Positions 1-5,829 of a stretch of DNA of 6,083 bases are shown piece by piece. The stretch comes from an uncultured Campylobacter sp. (GTDB lineage Bacteria; Campylobacterota; Campylobacteria; Campylobacterales; Campylobacteraceae), in assembly GCF_937981295.1 (NCBI RefSeq), contig NZ_CALJPC010000070.1:1-6083 (forward strand), given 5' to 3'. The notes under the pieces were generated by a model. That model was not told the DNA's origin, ran no database searches, and saw only the letters and a program-made list of their open reading frames with translations. The position numbers were made by a program, and so were the translations under genes. Each line of letters starts with the position of its first letter. Position 1 is the first letter of the stretch.

Positions 1-55
1 GAGCAGCAGACTGAAAATCTGCGTGTCGGCAGTTCGATTCTGCCTCTAACCACCA
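1..55 (+). tRNA. tRNA-Phe (GAA), 5' end outside the window
   Basis: The last 55 nt of a tRNA can be folded directly. The 3' half of the D stem is GAGC (1-4). The anticodon stem is GCAGA/TCTGC (6-10 and 18-22) around the loop CTGAAAA, which puts anticodon GAA at 13-15 (phenylalanine). A 5-nt variable loop follows (23-27), then T stem GGCAG/CTGCC (28-32 and 40-44) with T loop TTCGATT, acceptor strand TCTAACC (45-51), discriminator A52 and an encoded CCA (53-55). About 21 nt of the usual 76 are missing because the window begins inside the gene. No convincing terminator follows, so the transcript end is not defined here. Confidence 0.96.
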
Positions 56-127
56 CCTCATATGCCTTCAATGAACCTACACTTAGATAAAAAGCGATCG
101 CGAATTAAATATCTTTTAACACAACAA

Positions 128-136
128 TGCTAAAAT
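128..136 (+). promoter_or_regulatory. Candidate extended -10 promoter for the phosphoglycosyl transferase gene
   Basis: TGC followed by TAAAAT (131-136) gives an extended -10 element one mismatch from TATAAT. I see no good -35 hexamer at the expected distance, which is common for Campylobacter housekeeping promoters. Transcription would start near 143, giving a leader of about 30 nt before the ATG at 172. This is the only good candidate between the tRNA and the gene, but read-through from the tRNA is also possible. Confidence 0.45.
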
Positions 137-171
137 AACGAAATTTTACGAAAGGCAAAAGCGGTAAAAGC

Positions 172-1101
172 ATGCTGATTCTTGGTGAAAAATACAAATT
201 TACCGACGTGGAGCTAAGAAGGCTTAATAAAAAATTCGACAAAGTTGACATCGTAAAATACGCCGCTCGCCCCTTTGCAGAGGTCCAGCTACAGATCGAA
301 AACCTACTTAAAAATCACAATTATAAATTTCTAATCATAAACACCAAAGAATTTATAGATCCCAAAATGATAAAATTCCTTACGCTCTTGCAGTTTCGTT
401 TCAATCACAAGCGGCTCAAAATTCTAACTATTGAAAAATTTTTAGAAAAATTCTTTCATAAATGCTATATCCCCGAAGACGATAGGGATTTGGAATTTTT
501 AAGCAATATTAGGCCGTATAACGACTTCGAGTACGCCACGAAGCGCGTCATAGACTACATAGGCGGAGCGATCCTGTACGTTATATTTTTTGCGATCAAA
601 TTTCACGTAAAAAAGAAGATAGACGAGCAATCGCCGGGGAAATTATACTTCATCCAAAATCGCGTAGGACTAAATTTGAAAAATTTCAGATGTTATAAAT
701 TTCGAACCATGCACGAGCATTGCGTTCATAAACCATACACGCAGAAAAACGATAGTAGGGTGTTTGAGTTCGGCAAATTTATGAGAAAGACCAGGATGGA
801 CGAGCTGCCGCAGTGCATCAACGTACTGCGCGGAGATATGCACCTGATCGGGCCTCGCGCGGAATGGGATATTTTGGTCAGAAACTACGAAAAAGCGATC
901 CCCTATTACAACGAACGCCATCTAGTCCGTCCTGGCATCACCGGCTGGGCACAGGTCAATTACCCTTATGGAGAAAACATCGAAGATGCCAAGCAAAAGT
1001 TAATGTATGATCTCTACTACATCAAATACTGGTCGCTGTGGCTGGAGATCAAGACAATCCTCATGACGATCGCCGTTATGATCAGAAAAAAGGGTTTATG
1101 A
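172..1101 (+). CDS. Undecaprenyl-phosphate phosphoglycosyl transferase (bacterial sugar transferase family)
   Basis: This 309-residue protein should transfer a sugar phosphate from a UDP-sugar to undecaprenyl phosphate at the inner membrane, the first step of glycan assembly. Residues about 122-309 form the bacterial sugar transferase domain (PglC/WcaJ C-terminal type): SPG 154-156, RVG 164-166, KFRTM 176-180, the catalytic Asp-Glu pair D210-E211 in MDELPQ, GDMHLIGPR 221-229, RPGITGWAQV 253-262 and a YDLYYIKYWSLWL block near 279-291. One hydrophobic segment (about 126-146) precedes it. Residues 1-120 are soluble-looking; they are not the four-helix N-terminal region of WcaJ and I cannot name the fold. 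The ATG is the only start available after an in-frame TAA at 136-138; the ribosome site is weak (GCGG at 161-164). The sugar is unknown. The usual Ser-Pro helix break is absent, and GPRPE reads GPRAE. Family call firm; substrate not inferable. Confidence 0.93.
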   Translation: MLILGEKYKFTDVELRRLNKKFDKVDIVKYAARPFAEVQLQIENLLKNHNYKFLIINTKEFIDPKMIKFLTLLQFRFNHKRLKILTIEKFLEKFFHKCYIPEDDRDLEFLSNIRPYNDFEYATKRVIDYIGGAILYVIFFAIKFHVKKKIDEQSPGKLYFIQNRVGLNLKNFRCYKFRTMHEHCVHKPYTQKNDSRVFEFGKFMRKTRMDELPQCINVLRGDMHLIGPRAEWDILVRNYEKAIPYYNERHLVRPGITGWAQVNYPYGENIEDAKQKLMYDLYYIKYWSLWLEIKTILMTIAVMIRKKGL

Positions 1102-2235
1102 AATTTGATCTCCCAAAACCATCTTTAAAAGCCTATCGTTTGCCTTATGAACATCAAATTTTTTCTCCGCAATCCTCCTGCTCTCTAGCCCCATTGTATC
1201 GATCGTTCCTGGATTTTGTATAAAATACTCCATCTTCCGCACCAGGGCTTCATATTCGTACGGCGGCACCAAAAAGCCGTTCAATCCATCTATGACCGTC
1301 TCTTTGCAACCCACGCTATCAGTCGTGATAACCGCTCTACCTATCGCCATCGCCTCTTGCGTACTTCTAGGAAAACCCTCCCTGTACGATGGCAACACAA
1401 ACACGCTAGAGCTAGCGATCCACTCATCCACATTATCCACAAAGCCCGGATATATCACGATGTCATCGTTTAGATACATATCTAGCTGCCGTTTTTTCAG
1501 ACCGAAAGGATTTGTCTCGTCAAAGGAGCCCAAAATATAAAATTTCACCTCTTTGTGCTTTTGCTTTATAATCTTTGCGGCCCGTAGATACTCAAACACC
1601 CCCTTCTCCGCCAAAAGCCTGGCTACAAATATAAAACTCACGGGCTCTGCAGGCGCTTGAGAGTATTTAAATTTAGCCAGGTCGACCCCAATACCGCCTA
1701 AAATTTCAACACTTTTTACGCCGATTTTATATCTATCAATGAGGTCTTTTTTATCGTCGCTATTTAATAAGATGAGCTTATCGAGTAGAGGAAGGCTAAG
1801 CTTATAAAGCAAAATTTGAATAAATTTTATAAATTTCGTCTTGGCCGAAGATCCGTTTTTATGCAAAGTAAAAGCCCCGCCCAGCCCCTCAAGCATACCG
1901 ACGATACGCGGCACCCCCGCTAATTTTGCCGCTATGGTGCCAAAAATTACGGGCTTTACGAAAAAGCTAAATACTATATCCGGCTGATATTTTTTAATGA
2001 GCCTTATCAAATCATATACCGCAAGAGCATCACCAAGCGGATTTAATCCTTTAGAATTTAGCTTGTAATCCAAAGCCGTAGCGCCGAGCTCCTTGATCCT
2101 GCTGCGTGAAGTATCGTCGTAGTCTCCCGCTAGGCAATAAATTTTAAAATTTTGCCCGGCGAGCTTTATGATAAATTCCTTCCTGAAATTTATCATCATA
2201 GAAGCGGCACCGCCTATAATAAAAATTTTTTTCAA
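1096..2235 (-). CDS. Glycosyltransferase family 4 (GT-B fold, CapM/PglA-like)
   Basis: This 379-residue cytoplasmic or membrane-associated glycosyltransferase probably adds a sugar from a nucleotide donor to the lipid-linked intermediate. The N-terminal Rossmann half starts with KKIFIIGGAAS (2-12) and contains the GLGGAF segment (117-122). The C-terminal half has VARLLAEKGV (204-213; R206 and K211 are the usual phosphate-binding pair), LPSYREGFPRSTQEAM (281-296) with the GT4 EX7E pair E286/E294, and a DGLNGFLVPP block (316-325). Length is normal. The start is TTG at 2233-2235: an in-frame TAA lies only five codons upstream (2248-2250), and the next ATG (residue 13) would remove the first beta strand and glycine loop. 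The gene is last in the operon, overlaps the polymerase by 4 bp (TTGA), and its TAA overlaps the end of the convergent phosphoglycosyl transferase gene. PglA-like N-acetylgalactosaminyl transfer is possible but specificity cannot be read from sequence. Confidence 0.92.
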   Translation of the reverse strand: MKKIFIIGGAASMMINFRKEFIIKLAGQNFKIYCLAGDYDDTSRSRIKELGATALDYKLNSKGLNPLGDALAVYDLIRLIKKYQPDIVFSFFVKPVIFGTIAAKLAGVPRIVGMLEGLGGAFTLHKNGSSAKTKFIKFIQILLYKLSLPLLDKLILLNSDDKKDLIDRYKIGVKSVEILGGIGVDLAKFKYSQAPAEPVSFIFVARLLAEKGVFEYLRAAKIIKQKHKEVKFYILGSFDETNPFGLKKRQLDMYLNDDIVIYPGFVDNVDEWIASSSVFVLPSYREGFPRSTQEAMAIGRAVITTDSVGCKETVIDGLNGFLVPPYEYEALVRKMEYFIQNPGTIDTMGLESRRIAEKKFDVHKANDRLLKMVLGDQIS

Positions 2236-3296
2236 AACGAGACTCTGTTATTGAATAATAGATATTTTATCACGGTGATAAAAAAAGCTATCAGGATAAA
2301 ATACCCCAAGTAGAAGGTCTTTTTTGTGTTTAAATTTTTAAATAAAACGTAGGGGATAAAAAATTCAAAAACGCTAAATAGCAGATAAACTCTGCCTAAA
2401 ATAGGGATGCCGTAAAATAAAATCCGCAACAGCGCCGCAAAATACGCGAGATTGTATAAAAATATGCTCTTTTTATCCGTCTCTTTTTTATAAAACAGCA
2501 TAGATAGTATATTCGTAAAAAGGATAAAATAGATGCCCAAATAGCTAAAAATGCTTTCGCTATAAGGTTTCATATGATAAGAGACCAGATAGTCCGTGTA
2601 GATATTAGCAGGGATGTGATTGTAGATAAATTCCGCAACTATCTGAATAATCCCGATCCTATTAAATACAAAAAGTAGCATAAATACAAAAATCATCAAA
2701 GTGGTTTTATAGTGCTTTTTAAATAAATTAAATATTAAAAATAAAGGTATTATAATGATAATAGTCGGATGAAAAAGCACCCCTATGGCGGTAAGCATAA
2801 AAGATTTTAAAATTTTACGCTCATAGTATAAAATAAAAACTATCGGTATAAGGGTCGTAGCGATAACCGATCTAAGGGCATTGAATGACATGGCAAAAAA
2901 CGACAATGTAAATAGAATATATGTAATAATTTGAAGCTTGTCGTCAAAATAATAAAATTTTTTATAAGTTTTGACCATATAATTCAAAGCAATAGTTTGT
3001 ATTAAAGACCAAATGACAAAAAGTAATCCATAATTAATAGTTAAAGGGTTTAAATATTTTATCAAAAGATACATAATTATCCCTTTGTACAGGGAATATA
3101 ATCTTTCTGTTTCTAAAAATAAAAATTTATACATTATATAATCGGTCCCGTAATTATCCTGAAACGCTACTAAAATAAAGAATATAGATAAAAAAGCGTA
3201 ATATAGCAACGGTCGGATTTCTCTGTGTCTTATAGAAAAACCATATGCTAAAGCAGCGAAAAAATAAAATATAAAAATTGCGTATAAAGTGTACAT
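2232..3296 (-). CDS. EpsG-family polysaccharide polymerase (Wzy-type membrane protein)
   Basis: This 354-residue, highly hydrophobic protein has roughly 11-13 predicted membrane segments, for example about 2-20, 29-46, 86-107, 121-138, 142-158, 177-192, 199-221, 249-268, 297-320 and 329-347. EpsG-like features are D47 with GTDYxxY (50-56), FNALR (138-142) followed by a hydrophobic helix and YYERK, HP at 176-177, and GRVYLLF (301-307) near the C-terminus. Proteins of this family join lipid-linked repeat units into a polymer on the periplasmic side; that role is inferred from the family and from the flippase in the same operon. The ATG at 3294-3296 follows the GT2 stop by 15 bp with only a weak GAG ribosome site, and an in-frame TAA two codons upstream fixes the start. 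Base composition is very AT-rich. Polymerases of this kind diverge quickly, so the exact linkage cannot be given. Confidence 0.83.
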   Translation of the reverse strand: MYTLYAIFIFYFFAALAYGFSIRHREIRPLLYYAFLSIFFILVAFQDNYGTDYIMYKFLFLETERLYSLYKGIIMYLLIKYLNPLTINYGLLFVIWSLIQTIALNYMVKTYKKFYYFDDKLQIITYILFTLSFFAMSFNALRSVIATTLIPIVFILYYERKILKSFMLTAIGVLFHPTIIIIIPLFLIFNLFKKHYKTTLMIFVFMLLFVFNRIGIIQIVAEFIYNHIPANIYTDYLVSYHMKPYSESIFSYLGIYFILFTNILSMLFYKKETDKKSIFLYNLAYFAALLRILFYGIPILGRVYLLFSVFEFFIPYVLFKNLNTKKTFYLGYFILIAFFITVIKYLLFNNRVSF

Positions 3297-3311
3297 ATTT
3301 TAACTCATTGT

Positions 3312-4310
3312 CTATTTAGAGGTATTTTTCCTAACCCAAAGAGCTATCTCTCTAAATTTTAGATAGGCTTTTAATCCTAATAAATTATATATAATAACCC
3401 CGATCCTATCCTGCGTCTTAGAATTTTTATCTTTCAGCGCGATCATGGAGTTGTTTTTTATGATTTTATCCATTTTTATTAGCGCATCCTTGCTTAAATC
3501 GTCTAAATTATCCTTAAATTTATAAAAGGTCATAAATGCGTCTCTGAGCTTTCTGATCTCTATGGATTTTACAATATCTTTGTAATCACAGAAATATTTT
3601 TCTAGCTCGTCTAGGATATTAAATATAATTAAATCTTCAATATCGCCTTTGCTCGTCATGATAGAATTATCTCTTATAAAGTAAAAATAATCCTTCAGGT
3701 CGCAAAAAGCTATTTTGTCTGCTTTTGAAGCTATTATGGGCGTGGTCGCAAGGTCTTCGTATATCTGACCTTTTGGAAACCTAATGCCTGCAAATAACTC
3801 TTTTTTATAAATTTTAGCAACCGCACCGACATTATAAAATTTACCGCAAAATAGACTTTCTATACATTCCTTGGCTGTATGGATTAAAATAGGCTCATCA
3901 TTTATACTTTTTTCATAAATTTTATCCTCACTGTCTTCATAAGCGCGCTTGATTGAGGTGATAGCCATATCCACATCGCATCTATCTATCAAGCAATATA
4001 AATTTTGTATATAAAATTTACTTACCCAGTCGTCACTATCTATAAAAGTTAAATATTCACCGCTTACAATATCGATACCTGCGTTTCTAGCATCGCTAAG
4101 ACCGCCGTTTTCTTTATGGATTACTTTTATGCGGCTGTCTTTTAGTGCATATTCATCGCAAATTTTAGAACAACCATCAGTACTTCCGTCATCAACCAAT
4201 ATTATCTCTAAATTTTTATAAGTTTGATTTATGATGCTGTCGATACATTTTCCAAGATACTTTTCGACATTATATATAGGTACTATTGCGGATATCAAAA
4301 CTTCCTTCAT
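3312..4310 (-). CDS. Glycosyltransferase family 2 (GT-A fold)
   Basis: This 332-residue enzyme is expected to transfer a sugar from a nucleotide donor to the growing lipid-linked oligosaccharide on the cytoplasmic face. The GT-A domain opens with ISAIVPIYNVEKYL (6-19), then QTYKNLEIILVDDGSTD (29-45; D40/D41 bind the nucleotide), GLSDARNAGI (70-79), and the metal-binding DSDD at 91-94. The segment KGQIYEDLATT (180-190) supplies the E185-D186 pair seen in this GT2 subgroup, where an acidic residue acts as base. Residues about 220-332 are a less conserved, charged tail that may touch the membrane. Length is typical of capsule-type GT2 enzymes. The ATG at 4308-4310 overlaps the flippase stop as ATGA and has a strong AAGGGG ribosome site (4315-4320), the best in the operon. 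The TAG stop lies 15 bp before the polymerase gene. Donor and linkage are unknown. Confidence 0.93.
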   Translation of the reverse strand: MKEVLISAIVPIYNVEKYLGKCIDSIINQTYKNLEIILVDDGSTDGCSKICDEYALKDSRIKVIHKENGGLSDARNAGIDIVSGEYLTFIDSDDWVSKFYIQNLYCLIDRCDVDMAITSIKRAYEDSEDKIYEKSINDEPILIHTAKECIESLFCGKFYNVGAVAKIYKKELFAGIRFPKGQIYEDLATTPIIASKADKIAFCDLKDYFYFIRDNSIMTSKGDIEDLIIFNILDELEKYFCDYKDIVKSIEIRKLRDAFMTFYKFKDNLDDLSKDALIKMDKIIKNNSMIALKDKNSKTQDRIGVIIYNLLGLKAYLKFREIALWVRKNTSK

Positions 4311-5542
4311 AAATCCCCTTTATCATTTAAAATTATCGCGGCACCCAGTATACATACTACAAAATATCCTATTCCAAGCCCAACTACTGTTCCTACGGCA
4401 CCATAAATAGGAACAAAATATAAATAAGCCACAACGGCACCGCCTAGGGCAAGTCCCCATTTATGAATAAGGAGTTTACCCAACTTCATTTTAATTATAT
4501 ATAAATTTAAAGCCTCGTTTAAAAATATAAGCGGCAAAATAAATAATAGATATCTAAAAATTTCTACTGCGTCGTTAAATTTAGCTCCGAATATTAAGCT
4601 TATTAAAATTGGCGATAAAAAATACATCGCCATAGACGTAAAAAGCGAAATAGCAACCATACCGCAAGCAAGCAGCCATATATTTTTCTTTATGGTGTAT
4701 AGTTCGTCAAATTTATAAACAAATAAAGGCGCAAATGATACCGCTATAATTGGCGCCATAGCAGTCACGCTACCAAAAAGCTGAATCGCCGAGGCATATA
4801 ACCCTAAAGTCGTACCATCACTTAGATAACGCGTCGCAACAATATCCGCCCTCAAAAATATACACATAAAGCAGATACCTAGAAAAAATGGTAGTCCATC
4901 TTTAAGAAGGGGCAAAATTTTATTAAAATCAAATGTAAAGAATAGTTCTTTATTTAAAATCTTATAAACCCAAAGCAGACCTAGCGCCATGCAAATACTC
5001 TCCAGCGTATATGTAAGCGCATAAATATAGATATTAGTAACCCCTAGCCAAAATAGCGATGCCAGAATAGTAATCTTGATGATCGTAAAACAGATATATA
5101 GCACGCTTCTATATTTTATCATCGTCTGAGATTGTAAAAAGGCCGTGACGATACCGAATGCTTCGTCTAACAAAATACAAAATCCGAGAATTAGAGCCAG
5201 ATTAAACGCTTTTACATCATCACTAAAATATACGAATGCTAAAAAAGCGATATATGCTACTATGCAGAAAAATGCCCTGATAAAAAAGCCGCTTCCCATT
5301 AAATATCTGCGCCGTATAGCATCCGCGTTCGTAAGCATAGGCACCATAATCTCTGCCGGATTAATATATGAAAGCGATTTGAAAATAACTACAAGCCCCA
5401 ATAAATATTGAAAAGTCCCATATTTCTCAATCCCTAAAACTCTGGCTAAAATCGACGCAGTCACAATACTGCCGCCGATCCTAATACCATGTTCGAACAG
5501 AAGCCAGGAAATATTTTTGATAAATTTTATTTTGTTGCTCAT
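4307..5542 (-). CDS. Wzx-type oligosaccharide flippase (MOP/polysaccharide transporter superfamily)
   Basis: As annotated, this is a 411-residue membrane protein with about 12 helices (roughly 12-33, 45-61, 84-106, 113-135, 147-167, 171-193, 213-230, 248-268, 287-309, 330-350, 364-378 and 382-405). Family hallmarks are ILARVLGIEKYGTFQY (31-46), LLKDGLPFFLG (212-222), the LRAD segment (230-233), LGLYASAIQL (246-255) and IFGAKFNDAVEIFRYL (317-332). Wzx proteins move undecaprenyl-diphosphate-linked repeat units across the inner membrane. It is the first gene of the operon. I chose the ATG at 5540-5542 because MSNKIKFIKN is a natural short cytoplasmic lead-in to helix 1 and a GAG lies 9 nt upstream (AAAGGA is further, at 5559-5564). 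An ATG at 5591-5593, or the TTG just before it, would add 17 or 18 residues but has no ribosome site. The stop overlaps the GT2 start by 4 bp. Confidence 0.9.
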   Translation of the reverse strand: MSNKIKFIKNISWLLFEHGIRIGGSIVTASILARVLGIEKYGTFQYLLGLVVIFKSLSYINPAEIMVPMLTNADAIRRRYLMGSGFFIRAFFCIVAYIAFLAFVYFSDDVKAFNLALILGFCILLDEAFGIVTAFLQSQTMIKYRSVLYICFTIIKITILASLFWLGVTNIYIYALTYTLESICMALGLLWVYKILNKELFFTFDFNKILPLLKDGLPFFLGICFMCIFLRADIVATRYLSDGTTLGLYASAIQLFGSVTAMAPIIAVSFAPLFVYKFDELYTIKKNIWLLACGMVAISLFTSMAMYFLSPILISLIFGAKFNDAVEIFRYLLFILPLIFLNEALNLYIIKMKLGKLLIHKWGLALGGAVVAYLYFVPIYGAVGTVVGLGIGYFVVCILGAAIILNDKGDL

Positions 5543-5614
5543 AGTTTTAAGCTCAAAATCCTTTAAAAATTTAGATCGTATGATTGTATCCATCAAAAAT
5601 TTAAAAGCAAATAA

Positions 5615-5661
5615 ACAATATAAATAAATTGTGCGGATTTAAATTCGCCTATAAATAAATT
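5615..5661. repeat. Two 12-bp direct repeats flanking a near-palindrome, operator-like
   Basis: TATAAATAAATT occurs exactly at 5619-5630 and again at 5650-5661, 31 bp apart or close to three helical turns. Between them, 5633-5648 is a 16-bp near-palindrome (GCGGATTTAAATTCGC, one mismatched pair that can be G-U on the plus strand). A second inverted repeat, ACAAT/ATTGT at 5615-5619 and 5628-5632, overlaps the left copy. The block lies in the leader of the glycan operon, just downstream of the candidate -10 on the minus strand. The layout suggests a regulator site, but the AT-rich background could produce parts of it by chance. Confidence 0.5.
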
Positions 5662-5686
5662 ATTCAAAATCTAAAGTAATTGTAAA
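5659..5686 (-). promoter_or_regulatory. Candidate promoter for the flippase-glycosyltransferase operon
   Basis: On the minus strand TTTACA (5681-5686) and AATAAT (5659-5664) are separated by 16 bp. Each is one mismatch from the sigma-70 consensus, and TTTTG directly precedes the -10. Transcription would begin near 5652, placing the near-palindrome at 5633-5648 in the first 20 nt of the RNA. AT-rich Campylobacter DNA contains many such matches, and TATATT around 5616-5621 is another possible -10, so this is a candidate only. Confidence 0.3.
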
Positions 5687-5812
5687 AGCAATAAAGCAAC
5701 TAGGTAAAATAACAGAGAAGTAAATAAAGTTAATATGCTTAGACATAACAATTGCTGCCAAAACCCAGACAAAACAATAAATCTTATCTGCCTCCAAAAA
5801 GTATAGAGTCAT
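5660..5812 (-). CDS. Doubtful 50-residue membrane-protein ORF
   Basis: An ATG-to-TAA reading frame fills most of the gap between the terminator and the operon. It encodes 50 residues with two hydrophobic stretches (about 11-24 and 27-47) separated by SKH and ending in DFE, as in a helical hairpin. In its favour, AAAGGG lies just before the ATG and an in-frame stop six codons upstream limits the start. Against it, AAAGGG is only 1 nt from the ATG, too close for normal initiation. Only about 17 nt separate the ATG from the preceding terminator, leaving no room for a promoter. T-rich DNA also reads as hydrophobic residues by chance. I recognise no family. It could be a decayed gene remnant, a real small protein, or noise. 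Confidence 0.25.
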   Translation of the reverse strand: MTLYFLEADKIYCFVWVLAAIVMSKHINFIYFSVILPSCFIAFTITLDFE

Positions 5813-5829
5813 ACCCTTTATAAATTTTT

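Noticed and set aside
94..101. GCGATCGC perfect palindrome (same as the cyanobacterial HIP1 word)
   Set aside because: Seen once as a full octamer here; an isolated 8-bp palindrome carries no support.
85..117. AGATA/TATCT arms followed by TTTT, considered as a terminator for the tRNA
   Set aside because: Only five A/T-rich pairs around a 20-nt loop; too weak to call.
670..921. 83-residue minus-strand frame inside the phosphoglycosyl transferase gene
   Set aside because: Antisense to the conserved catalytic motifs; its composition follows from the real gene and no ribosome site or family is evident.
813..1010. 65-residue plus-strand frame overlapping the phosphoglycosyl transferase gene
   Set aside because: Out-of-frame shadow of the conserved C-terminal catalytic region.
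1216..1540. Two overlapping plus-strand frames (85 and 82 residues) opposite the GT4 gene
   Set aside because: Both lie antisense to the EX7E region of GT4 and exist because that stretch is G/C-richer with fewer stops.
4224..4406. 60-residue plus-strand frame across the GT2/flippase junction
   Set aside because: Antisense to the conserved GT2 N-terminus and the flippase C-terminus; no independent support.
5145..5411. 88-residue plus-strand frame opposite the flippase gene
   Set aside because: Antisense to predicted membrane helices; no family resemblance or ribosome site.
5791..5795. Perfect GGAGG on the minus strand, considered as a ribosome site
   Set aside because: No ATG, GTG or TTG with a useful frame lies at the right distance downstream; only an ATT codon does.
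5735..5806. 23-residue plus-strand frame in the intergenic gap
   Set aside because: Very short, no ribosome site, and antisense to the 50-residue candidate; likely chance.
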